Below are positions 26,180-33,653 of a DNA stretch of 33,653 bases, in pieces (position 1 is the first letter of the stretch; each line of letters begins with the position of its first letter). The notes beneath the pieces were generated by a model. It saw nothing but the letters and a program-made list of their open reading frames with translations. It was not told where the DNA came from and ran no database searches. Made by a program: the position numbers and the translations under genes. The stretch lies in NCBI GenBank assembly GCA_013416795.1, contig RQSC01001202.1, positions 184,716-218,368 on the forward strand. Direction: 5' to 3'. Origin of the DNA: Prasinococcaceae sp. CCMP 1430. Lineage: Eukaryota > Prasinodermophyta > Palmophyllophyceae > Prasinococcales > Prasinococcaceae.

Positions 26180-26956
26180 CTACGCCTCCATGGCGTCCGC
26201 CTCCTCCCCGCCGGCGTCGTCGCCTGCGTCGGCTGCCGCGCCCTCGCCCCCCGCGCCCGAGACCTCCATGCCCTCGCCGCCCTCGCCCTCGCCCTCGCCC
26301 TCGCCCTCGCCCTCGCCGCCCAGCGCCGCCGCGATGTACGGCGCGACGGCCTCGCCGTCGAGCACGGTGAAGTCCTTTCCCTCGCCGACGTACGCCACCG
26401 TTGCGTTGGCGGCGGTGAGCTCCACGTCGGTGGGGCACGTCTCCTTGAGCGCGAGCAGCGCGTGCCGCACGAGGTCGTCGAGGTCCATCTCCGGGAAGCT
26501 CTCGTACGTGCGCTCGAGGTACGTCTTGGCCGCCTGCGATCGCGCGCCGATGGCGATCGCACGGTACTCGTAGTAGTTACCGCTGGGGCACGTCTGGTAG
26601 AGGTGCGCCCCCGTCTTGTCGTAGCCCGCCACCAGCAGGCCCACGCCGTACGGCCGCGCCCACGAACGCGCCGTCTTGACCTGCGACTTGTCCGCCACCT
26701 GCTCCACGAGGCGCCCCACCTGCATGGGCGTGTCGTACACGAAGTCGTGGTTGATGCACTCGTTGCGCATGTACTTGGTCAGCCCGCGCCCGTCGGCCGT
26801 CAGGCCGCTCATCGCCATGCCCATGTGCGAGGAGATCTCGAACACCTTGGGCTGGTGCGACGACAGCTCCGACGACGACCGCTTGAGCGCCGCCAGCACC
26901 ACGTGCCGGCGCGACTGCGCGCCCACGCACGCCGAGCCCTGCTTGACGGCCTCCAT
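26180..26956 (-). CDS. PSMA1: 20S proteasome subunit alpha type-1 (alpha-6 position), first exon not found
   Basis: A 258-aa frame begins MEAVKQGSACVGAQSRRHVV and continues with SHMGMAMSGLTADGR, RPYGVGLLVAGYDKTG, QTCPSGNYYEYRAIAIGARS and AKTYLERTYESF. These identify the PSMA1 family of the 20S core outer ring. PSMA1 orthologues have about 24 further N-terminal residues with the gate-forming YD...SPxGRxxQxEYA segment, ending in the alanine just before MEAVKQG. Here GCAG|CG precedes the ATG, exactly the acceptor and phase needed to complete that alanine codon, so a first exon is expected upstream. I cannot find it anywhere to the window end. The C-terminus is a Gly/Glu repeat followed by an acidic tail. 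Without the first exon the protein could not form a normal alpha-ring gate. Confidence 0.88.
   Translation of the reverse strand: MEAVKQGSACVGAQSRRHVVLAALKRSSSELSSHQPKVFEISSHMGMAMSGLTADGRGLTKYMRNECINHDFVYDTPMQVGRLVEQVADKSQVKTARSWARPYGVGLLVAGYDKTGAHLYQTCPSGNYYEYRAIAIGARSQAAKTYLERTYESFPEMDLDDLVRHALLALKETCPTDVELTAANATVAYVGEGKDFTVLDGEAVAPYIAAALGGEGEGEGEGEGEGGEGMEVSGAGGEGAAADAGDDAGGEEADAMEA
26279..26317. repeat. Hexamer repeat (CCCTCG)n encoding the Gly-Glu tail of PSMA1
   Basis: About six copies of a six-base unit encode GEGEGEGEGEG on the minus strand near the C-terminus of the proteasome alpha-1 subunit. The unit is a multiple of three and copy-number changes stay in frame. Confidence 0.9.
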
Positions 26957-26999
26957 CGCTGCCGAGCGGCAAGGAGGAGCGACGAGGCGTGGCGTGCAG

Positions 27000-28435
27000 G
27001 CGTGTCAGCGCTCCGCCCGCCGCCGATCGCGCGAGCAGGGAGCGGCGCTGGCAGCGGCGCTTGCCCTCGTGGCGCGCGTCGCTGTGGCCGCGCCGCCGCT
27101 GCCGTCGGGAGCACGGCGGCTCCTCGCGATTGCTGACGTGCACGGTGATCTCGGTGCTGCGGCACGAGCGCTGGCACTCGCCGGCGTCGCCGCCGTTGGC
27201 GCCAGCGCGAGGGATGGCGCTGTGGAATGGCTGGGAGGCAACTATACGACGCTGATACAGACGGGCGACCAGGTCGACCGCGGCCCGGACTCGCTGGAGG
27301 TCCTCGAGCTGTTCGAGGCGCTCACGGCGCTGGCCGCCAGCAGCGGCGGCCGCGCGGCGTCGCTCGTGGGCAATCATGAGCTCATGGTGCTGGCTGGGGA
27401 ACACCGATACGCTCATCGCGAGGAGTTGGCGGCGCTTGCCGCGCGCGATGCCGCGCATGGCGCTGGGGCCGAGCGCGCTGCCGCCAGGGCGGGACTCTAC
27501 GCGAGGATGCGCAGCGGCGCACAGGTGCGTGCGCCGGCGATCACTCCTGCTCATGAACAGTGGCAGACGGCGCGCGTGCGCGCCAAATGGCGACTGCGCA
27601 TGTGTGCGTGCGGTGCTTGACTATCATTGACGACGAGGAGCTACGCGCGCTCCCTCAGCCGCGACCGCCCTCAGAATACGAGCTCGGCAGTGTTGCCGAC
27701 GGCCAAAGTCTGTGGGTCGACGCCTTCGGGCCGGGCGGTGCGTATTTCGAGCTAGTGACGAACCGGCCGACCGCGCTGGTGGAAGGCGAAGGGGCATGCA
27801 AGACACTCTTTGTGCACGCTGGTGTGCTGCCGCAGGTCCTGCGAAGGTGCGTCGGAGCGCCACATCGGCGTGGGCCCGTAGGCGCCCGCGAGCGCGCGTG
27901 CACAGGGAATGATTTGCGCGCGCGCGCGCGCGCTGACCCGGCACACGCGCCGTCATTGCCATTGCTGCTTCCCATGCTGCCACCACCCGTGCGCAGGTAC
28001 GGCAGCCTCACCGAGCTCAGTGCGGCTATGCAGGCGTCCGTGCGCGACGCTCGCTCGCTAGCTGCGCGTCACGACGCGCTGCAGGGTTCCCAAGGCCCGC
28101 TGTGGACTCGACACTACGCCGAAGACGCCGAGCGCGTCGTGTGCGCATCGCTCGAGCGCGTGCTGGCCGACGCGGGTGCCTCGCGCATGGTCGTAGGGCA
28201 CACGGTGCAGAGAGAGGCGCGCCACCGGTGCGAGGGCAGGCTCGTGCTCTTGGACACGGGCATGAGCGCTATTTACAATGGCCACCCGTCCGTGTTTGGA
28301 TGCGACGAGGCGGGGGGCCCTGACCGCTCTGGCACGACGTCGCGCGCGTGGCTCGTGACTGGCCCTAACGCGCGGCTGGTTGAGCTGCCTGCCGTCGAGC
28401 CGCCCCAGAGCAGCAGGCATCGTAGCGAGCTCTAG
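27000..28435 (+). CDS. Calcineurin-like metallophosphoesterase (Shewanella-like phosphatase type), 5' end unresolved
   Basis: Exons 27000-27524, about 27638-27846 and 27997-28435 give about 390 aa. The second intron (150 nt) is secure: donor GTGCGT, acceptor CAG, phase 2. The first (about 113 nt) has in-phase acceptors after 27637, 27640 and 27658. The metal-site motifs appear in order: LLAIADVHGDL, QTGDQVDRGPDSL, LVGNHELMVL, LFVHAGVLP, and RMVVGHTVQ followed by LLDTGMSAIYNGHPSVF. This GDxHG-GDxxDRG-GNHE-H-GH series is the PPP-like phosphatase core, and the arrangement fits the Shewanella-like protein phosphatases found in plants and algae. A hydrophobic stretch before the first motif (ALAAALALVARVAVA) could be a signal or targeting helix. 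No in-frame ATG lies between the PSMA1 start and this exon. A CAG acceptor at 26997-26999 suggests a missing upstream exon. Confidence 0.8.
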
Positions 28436-28530
28436 CTCCTCGAGGCCTGTTTGTACTGTAATTGCAAAAGCGAACCCTTTTTCGGGATCGAACCCATACC
28501 ACGGGACCACCATTTCGACCCCTAACTCCA
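28436..28530. other. Lower-GC island between two plus-strand genes
   Basis: This stretch (TTTGTACTGTAATTGCAAAA, then CCCTTTTTCGGGATCGAACC) is poorer in GC than its neighbours and uses A/T in third positions. On the minus strand it stays open, reading MELGVEMVVPWYGFDPEKGF, a composition unlike the local genes. It may be a fragment of inserted or horizontally acquired DNA. I see no terminal repeats, and it is too short to classify. Confidence 0.45.
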
Positions 28531-28596
28531 TGCGCGTGCCGCGGATATCTTCCTTCCGCGGCGGCGGACGCTTCGGACAAGGACGACGACGAGGAC

Positions 28597-29462
28597 ATGG
28601 ATGAGGGCGAAGAAGAAGAGGGCGACGACGGAGAAGAGGCAGACGCCAAGCCCAAGNCGACTTCAGGGTTTCGGAGCCCCCCCCCGCCCGAGCGCGCGCG
28701 GGCGCTCGACCCACGCACAGGCGTGCCTGTGCGCAGCCGACGGCGGCGAGCGGCAAAGACCGCCATCGAGCGCGCGCCCGCGGGCACTGCGGTGCGCGCG
28801 TCACGCGTGGGGGGCGAGCTGCTCATCGAAGTGCCGAGCAAGGGCCTGCGCGCCGCCAGCGGCACCTTCGGCTTTGCCGTTGTCTGGAACGCGTGAGTAT
28901 CGCCGCGCCGCGCGGCGCCGTCCTCCCCGCCCCGCCCCGACCCGGCCCTGCGCCGCGCCGCGCCGCGCCGCGCTGCGCTGCGCTGACGCGCTGCGCTGAC
29001 GTCGGGTCCCGCCGCTTTTACGCAAGGTTTGTGGCCTTCTGGACGGTCAGCGCGGCCGCTGGTGGCGGGCTGCTCTTCGCGGCGTTCTCTCTCCCCTTCT
29101 GGAGCGCCGGCGCCGTTATGGCGCGCAAAGCATTCCAAGAGATCGCCGAGGAAACCACGCTCACGATATCGCCCGACACGTACTCGCTCAAGTCAGTGGC
29201 GGCCGGGCGAGTGATGGCGGCGGTGTCGGGCGAGACCGAAGACGTCGAAGGCGCGAGGGTGGTCATAAGCGGGTCCGTCAACGACGTGCCGCTCACCGAA
29301 CTCGAGCTGGTCTTGGGTGCGGACGAGATGTCGCTTGGCGCCGGCCTCACCACGAGGGAGAAGGAGTGGGTGCGCGACTGCATCAACGAATACTTGGCAG
29401 CCGTCGACAGCGCCGACGAGGCGCTGATGCTAGGCGAGAGCGAGCGCGAGAGCGAGCTATGA
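28597..29462 (+). CDS. Conserved two-helix membrane protein, probably plastid, one ambiguous base
   Basis: Exons 28597-28892 and 29027-29462 join in phase 2 to 243 aa from the ATG at 28597. The open frame extends upstream and may include a targeting peptide from a missing exon. The N-terminus is acidic (MDEGEEEEGDDGEEADAK). GGELLIEVPSKGL precedes two membrane helices around FGFAVVWNAFVAFWTVSAAA and LLFAAFSLPFWSAGAVMA, and the intron falls between WN and FVAFWT. A soluble, beta-rich C-terminal domain follows, ending in an acidic tail. The IP-x-G ... WN-FVxFWT ... FSLPFW arrangement recurs in uncharacterised plastid membrane proteins of algae and plants; I know no function. An N at 28657 leaves one codon undefined. 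The stop lies 24 nt from the dehydrogenase stop on the other strand. Confidence 0.65.
28657..28657. other. Ambiguous base (N)
   Basis: The only undetermined base in the window. It falls in a codon of the two-helix membrane protein (Lys-Pro-Lys-X-Thr), in a stretch of A/G-rich then C-rich sequence where assembly could be weak. Confidence 0.99.
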
Positions 29463-29486
29463 GCCAGATATTACACCGTGAGTTAA

Positions 29487-30611
29487 TTAAGCGCCCCGGG
29501 GCTCGTTGATCCGCACAGTGGGTGGCTCCCCTCTGGCGACCCTCTTGACTTCGCGCACGACCACGCGCGCCATCGTTCGGTAGGACGCATCTGTGACCCC
29601 CGCGACATGCGGCGTCGCCACAACACGCGGGTGGCGGAGGAGCGCCGCGTGGGGCGCGTCCGAAAGGGGTAGTGGGAAGGGTTCCGTGTCGAAGACGTCC
29701 GTGCCAAATCCGCCGAGCGTGCCGCTGTCGAGCGCCGAGGATACTGCCGTGTAGTCTACGAGCCCGCCCCTCGCAATGTTGATCAGCAGCGCGCCGGGCT
29801 TGAGCTTTGCGAGGAAGGCATCGTCCACGAGCCTGCGCGTGGACTCATTTTGCGTGCAGGTCAACACCACCAGATCGGCCCGTGCGGCGAATGCCCCCAG
29901 CTCCTCCGGCGAGCCTCCCTCGCTCACGCCGGCGGGCAGCGCGTCCGCGCCGCCGCCGCCAGCCTCCCCGCCTTCGCGCCGCCCCTTGCACCCCCAGCGC
30001 GAGCGCCGTACGGCGAGCACGCGCATATCGAACGCCGCCAGCCGCCGCGCGACCTGCTCGCCGAGCGCGCCGCACCCATAGATGAGCGCAGTGCGTCCGA
30101 ACAGCGCGAGGCCCGTGGGGGAGCCCAGCAAACCGCGCGCAACGCTCTCGTCCATCGCGCGCTGCTTTCGCGCCAGCGCCAGCGCGAGGTAGACGGCGTG
30201 CTCTGCGCAAGACGCGGCGTTGCCCGTGCTCTCAGCGGGAATGTTCGACACGTGGACACCCCGCCTCGTGCACTCGTGGACATCGACACCCTCGAGGCCC
30301 ACGCCGAACTGGATGACGAGCCGCACGAGCGGCGCAGCGTCGAGCATGGCGGCATCGACGGGCGTCATGAATGGCACGAGCACGTGTGCGCGCGCGAGCA
30401 CGGCCTCGTTGCCAGCAATGACCTGCGTGGGCAGCTGCTCCACGCGCATGTGCACCTCCTCATCGACGAGGTTCGCGGCAGCCTCGCGCGTGAATGCAAA
30501 GCCGTCGCCGAAGTGCGGGCCGCAGAAAACGACCAGGAAGTCGGAGCTGGCGGTGGCGGCGGCGGAGGCTCCGACGGCGCTCGTGACGGCGGGCGTCCCG
30601 GCATCCCCCAT
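29487..30611 (-). CDS. D-isomer-specific 2-hydroxyacid dehydrogenase (NAD(P)-dependent)
   Basis: A single exon encodes 374 aa from the ATG at 30611. The substrate domain has QFGVGLEGVDV and GVHVSNIPAESTGNAASCAE. The Rossmann domain has ALIYGCGALGEQVARRLAAF (GxGxxG near residue 180). Catalytic residues are all present: the Arg of NIARGGLVD (near 280), the Glu of DVFDTEPF (near 310) and the His of VATPHVAGV (near 333). The family includes phosphoglycerate, glyoxylate/hydroxypyruvate and lactate-type dehydrogenases. Nothing here specifies the substrate, but the absence of ACT domains argues against a full-length phosphoglycerate dehydrogenase. An insert of about 28 Gly/Arg-rich residues sits after the first Rossmann strands. 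The frame upstream of the ATG is Arg/Ala-rich and could be a targeting peptide if an upstream start is used. Confidence 0.9.
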   Translation of the reverse strand: MGDAGTPAVTSAVGASAAATASSDFLVVFCGPHFGDGFAFTREAAANLVDEEVHMRVEQLPTQVIAGNEAVLARAHVLVPFMTPVDAAMLDAAPLVRLVIQFGVGLEGVDVHECTRRGVHVSNIPAESTGNAASCAEHAVYLALALARKQRAMDESVARGLLGSPTGLALFGRTALIYGCGALGEQVARRLAAFDMRVLAVRRSRWGCKGRREGGEAGGGGADALPAGVSEGGSPEELGAFAARADLVVLTCTQNESTRRLVDDAFLAKLKPGALLINIARGGLVDYTAVSSALDSGTLGGFGTDVFDTEPFPLPLSDAPHAALLRHPRVVATPHVAGVTDASYRTMARVVVREVKRVARGEPPTVRINEPRGA

Positions 30612-31139
30612 GTAGCGCGCGTTGGCGAGCAAGCGCCCTCGCCTCGCGCCCGCGCGGCGCCGGGGAGCGGGGAGGTTCGCGCGCCTGCGCGCGGGCGCGA
30701 CACCGCGGCGCGCAGCGGCGAGGCCCGTCGCGAGGAGCGAGGGAAGGAGACCTCTTCGAGTCTCGCCATAACTGAGAGCGGTGTTTCGCAGAGGCCTTGT
30801 TGGCCGTGTTCGGTGGGTACGAGGCAAGAGCGAGATCGAGGCGCGCGCGATTACGGGAGGACTGCCGCCTGAGTGGCTGCGCATGCCGACGCAGCGCCCC
30901 GGCGCCGCGAGAGCGAGCCAGGCGCCACCGCCGGCAGGGGTCGCAGTGCCACGCCATGTGACAGCCGCAGCGGGAGGCGTGGGCGTGCCCAACTACGACG
31001 GAGTCGTGTGTCGAGCATGCCTTGAAGAAAATTTTACAACAAAGGTCGCCTTGAGCGCGCCCAGCGAAGCGCTGGGCTCGCGCCGGCTCGTATGTTACCG
31101 TATTATACACATCGCTGCTCCTCCCGTCCCCCACCTGCC
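30612..31139. other. Intergenic region between histidine kinase and dehydrogenase
   Basis: These 528 bases lie 5' of the dehydrogenase and 3' of the histidine kinase, both on the minus strand. AT-richer segments occur near 31018-31050 (GAAGAAAATTTTACAACAAA) and 31091-31112 (TGTTACCGTATTATACACAT). They are probably the kinase 3' end and the dehydrogenase promoter. I see no gene. Confidence 0.45.
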
Positions 31140-33653
31140 TCACCGGCTCAGGTGCCGCCAGGGCTTGCGGCGCCCATCGTCCGACCGGCGCTTTTCGCTC
31201 CCGGTGTCGCTCGAGACGGTCCAGCGCTTCAGCAGGTCCTGCCAAGAGCCTCGGACCTGGCCCTTGACAAACACTGCGTCCAGCCCCGATTCGCCAGTGA
31301 GCCTGTCGCGCTCCGGTGCGCTCAGTTCGTTGGCGGTGACGAGCACTGCGGCGCCAGTGTAGCCGATCGTGCGTACCTCGTCGCACGCCGTCGAGCCGCA
31401 CATGTGCGCCATCTCCTCGTCGAGAAGCAGGAGACCGTACGTCGCACCTCCGCGGATCCGCCGCACCACGTCTTCGCCGTCTGGGACGCACTCGTAGCGC
31501 AAGCCGAGCCGGCCTAGCACGCGCTCGTACACCATGCGGCAGAGCGCGCTGTCGTCCGCCACGAGTACGTCCGCCGTGACGCCAGGAGAGCCCGCTGCCA
31601 CGAGCATCCTCTTGAGCGCACGCGAACAGGAGTCGAGGCCACTTTCTTCGCAGCAGCGGGGCGCCTCGCACACGGGGAGCAGCAGGTTCACCGTCGCCGT
31701 GGTGCCCGCGCCTTCCACAGATTCGAGCACGAGGGTGCCGCCGATGCCCTCGACGATGCGCCGGCACAGCGGCAGGCCAAGCCCAGTGCCCTGCTCCTGC
31801 GAAAACCCCGTGCGCGTCGCCCCGAAGTCCTCTAGCACGTTGTCCGCCTCCACCACGCTCATACCGCAGCCGCTGTCCACGACAGCGACTGACACGCGCA
31901 CGTGCCCGCCCTTCCGGTCGGCGGCACCCAGGCCTTCGTTTCCGCCGTCGTCACCGTGTATGTGCACATGCTCAAGCCGCCACTCCATCCGAATGCTGCC
32001 CTCCTCGGTGAATTTGTTGGCGTTGGTCACCAGGTTGGTGATCACCTGCACGAGCGCCGTGTGCGACGCGCGCACGTAGCACTCGCCGAGGAGCCACTCG
32101 TCCTGCGCGGCCTGGAGCCGCGCGAGCCGCGCCTTCTTCGACTCACCATCGTTCTCCTTGCCAATGCTGGAGGAGCAGACGTCCCAGGCGCCCGACGACG
32201 TCACGCGCACCACGCTAGCAAAGTTCACCGCAGGGCGGCACCCCACGATGCACCGCCCGACGCTCGCGACGTCCGACACGAGGTCGGCGAGGCGGGACGC
32301 GGCCGTCGGAAAGGCCACCTGCTCAACCTCGCGCGCGCCTGAGATGGTGTCGAGCGCCATCGGGTTCTGAAACGACGGCGCCATGAGCCCCGAGAGCGCC
32401 TTGACGTTGTCAAGGATGGCGTTGATCGACGAGAGCGCCGCGAAGGCGGCCTTCCGGTCTGCTCTGTTGTCGAAGCTGGCCTCCTCGACGAGATGCATGG
32501 CGGGCTCGAGCAGGTTGCGCGTCTCGTGGCTGAGGAAGGTCATGGCGCGCGACACGCGCGCGTTGACCGCGTCGCGCTCCTGTCGCTGCGCGGCGTCCAC
32601 CTGGCGCGCGCTGTGGTAGTAGGCGTGCGTGAGCGCCACGCTCGACACCAGCATGGACCAGAAAAACGGATCGCCCACGTACGCCTCGCCGAGCACGCTC
32701 ACCAGGGCCACGCGCGTCGCCAGGAAGTCGCCGAAGGTTATGGTGTTCTTCACCTGGCCGAGCACGAGGAGAGACAGCGACACCACCGCGAGGTCGATCG
32801 GCACACAGGACGACTGCTCCGCTCGCAGCCTTGTTGCATCCCCGTGGATGAACAAGAGGGCGTAGAGCGGCGCCGCGCCGTGAATGACCACTCCGACGGC
32901 ACGACGCCTCACGGTCTCGGCCTCGGCGCCCGCCATCCCCAAGGCGAGCGCAATTTTGGCGTACATCCACAGGGGGATGAGGAAAGCGATCGCGGGGAAG
33001 ATCGGGACCACGGGCCTCAGCCCCTCCGCCAGAGCCCACGCGCGACAGAGCACGCAACTGGCGAGCACTCTCACGGCATCGGCGGCAGTGGCGGGCGCGC
33101 CGTAGGCGCGGGCGCCCCCTCCCTGATCAATCTCCGTCGCGGCGGTCCAGACGACGTCGCTGAGGGCCACGCACACCATCGCTGCCATCGCGCACAGGAC
33201 CCCGACCGCCGCGCCCCGGGTGGAGCGCGGCGGTGCCGCGCCGCGCCGCGCTCGCGGCGCGCGTGCGCTCGTCCTTTCGCGCACCCCCAGAGCGATCTCG
33301 ATGGGCTCCTTGTGCACCAGCAGGACGCCGCGCGCCGCGTTCAGCCACACCACCCACGGCGTGAGCCTATCGGCGAGCTCGTCCCCTCCGGCCCGCCCGG
33401 CGGCTCGCAGGAGCGCGCCGGCGCCGAGCGCGAGCGCGCACGAGCGCGCGAAGTACTGGAGGTGTCGCCGCGTCAACGCCGGATCGCCGTTGGCCGCCCG
33501 CCCGCTCGCGAGCCGCACGGAGCCGCCGCGCGCCGTCGGCGGATCGTGCGGATCGTGCAGGTAGTCCGGCACGCCCGCCAGCCAGCGCAGGCGCGCACGA
33601 AGCGCCTGCGCTCGCGTCCACCCCGGCGCAGCGCGCGCCCCCGCGCCCGCCGA
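31140..33653 (-). CDS. Membrane-bound hybrid histidine kinase, 5' end beyond the window
   Basis: The frame is open from the window end to the stop at 31140, giving at least 837 residues without an intron. No ATG start is visible, so the 5' end is missing. Numbering from the GTG at 33572, residues about 40-330 contain six or seven hydrophobic helices (for example AAVGVLCAMAAMVCVALSDV and FPAIAFLIPLWMYAKIAL). They form a multi-spanning sensor or anchor. The HisKA domain has MTFLSHETRNLL with the phospho-acceptor His at about 349. The ATPase domain has the N-box TNLVTNANKFT, the G1 box DSGCGM and the G2 box GTGLGLPLCRRI. The C-terminal receiver has the acidic pair in LVADDSALCR, phospho-acceptor Asp in LLLLDEEM (about 718), the Thr of VLVTANE and the Lys of VFVKG. 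All catalytic residues are present, so a working phosphorelay is likely. The ligand is unknown. Confidence 0.9.
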   Translation of the reverse strand, partial: SAGAGARAAPGWTRAQALRARLRWLAGVPDYLHDPHDPPTARGGSVRLASGRAANGDPALTRRHLQYFARSCALALGAGALLRAAGRAGGDELADRLTPWVVWLNAARGVLLVHKEPIEIALGVRERTSARAPRARRGAAPPRSTRGAAVGVLCAMAAMVCVALSDVVWTAATEIDQGGGARAYGAPATAADAVRVLASCVLCRAWALAEGLRPVVPIFPAIAFLIPLWMYAKIALALGMAGAEAETVRRRAVGVVIHGAAPLYALLFIHGDATRLRAEQSSCVPIDLAVVSLSLLVLGQVKNTITFGDFLATRVALVSVLGEAYVGDPFFWSMLVSSVALTHAYYHSARQVDAAQRQERDAVNARVSRAMTFLSHETRNLLEPAMHLVEEASFDNRADRKAAFAALSSINAILDNVKALSGLMAPSFQNPMALDTISGAREVEQVAFPTAASRLADLVSDVASVGRCIVGCRPAVNFASVVRVTSSGAWDVCSSSIGKENDGESKKARLARLQAAQDEWLLGECYVRASHTALVQVITNLVTNANKFTEEGSIRMEWRLEHVHIHGDDGGNEGLGAADRKGGHVRVSVAVVDSGCGMSVVEADNVLEDFGATRTGFSQEQGTGLGLPLCRRIVEGIGGTLVLESVEGAGTTATVNLLLPVCEAPRCCEESGLDSCSRALKRMLVAAGSPGVTADVLVADDSALCRMVYERVLGRLGLRYECVPDGEDVVRRIRGGATYGLLLLDEEMAHMCGSTACDEVRTIGYTGAAVLVTANELSAPERDRLTGESGLDAVFVKGQVRGSWQDLLKRWTVSSDTGSEKRRSDDGRRKPWRHLSR

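Noticed and set aside
26676-26999. Upstream in-frame ATGs for the metallophosphoesterase
   Set aside because: They lie antisense to conserved PSMA1 codons and yield no plausible protein. A missing 5' exon or rearrangement is more likely.
28480-28510. Possible tRNA T-arm (GGGATCGAACCC, minus strand GGGTTCGATCCC)
   Set aside because: The stem cannot be extended beyond three pairs and no acceptor, D or anticodon arm fits around it, so no tRNA is called.

Overview
The window is GC-rich nuclear DNA from a unicellular eukaryote, most likely an alga. Every well-supported gene is eukaryotic in kind: 26S proteasome subunits, a Polycomb H3K27 methyltransferase, a cyclin K/T, a GPI-anchor enzyme, a Golgi-type sulfotransferase and a hybrid histidine kinase. 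Many are split by short GT-AG introns of about 99-313 nt. Recurrent GTGCGT or GTGAGT donors, TG/CA/CG-repeat introns, compact spacing and plastid-type proteins fit a haptophyte or a pelagophyte-like alga. The sequence alone does not fix the lineage.

Layout. 1-40 is a pure G run at the contig edge. 265-2719 (+) encodes a secreted protein with duplicated solute-binding lobes and a Lys/Cys tail. 2960-4632 (-) is a type II membrane sulfotransferase. 4875-5524 (-) holds an isolated ABC1-kinase exon between AT-rich islands and an orphan Ala/Lys/Glu exon. 5814-6176 (-) is a small membrane protein. 6745-9309 (-) is a large glycosyltransferase-like protein. 9535-11108 (-) is a five-exon cyclin K/T, divergent across 87 bp from an E(z)-type methyltransferase (11196-13697, +). 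A KH-domain protein (13716-14915, -) converges on the latter with 18 nt between stop codons. 15313-19641 (-) is a helical-repeat protein, head-to-head with PIG-O (19801-23252, +). RPN13 (23564-24676, +), an unrecognised protein (24844-25869, +) and proteasome alpha-1 (26180-26956, -) follow. Then come a metallophosphoesterase (27000-28435, +), a two-helix membrane protein (28597-29462, +), a 2-hydroxyacid dehydrogenase (29487-30611, -) and a 5'-truncated hybrid histidine kinase (31140 to the window end, -).

These look like ordinary, densely packed housekeeping genes. I see no operon-like system, CRISPR array, complete transposon, rRNA or tRNA. The most distinctive items are the lobe order of the first gene, the repeat-rich self-complementary introns, the missing first exons at the alpha-1/phosphoesterase junction, and the AT-rich islands. 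All exon boundaries were inferred by eye from splice signals, reading phase and family similarity.
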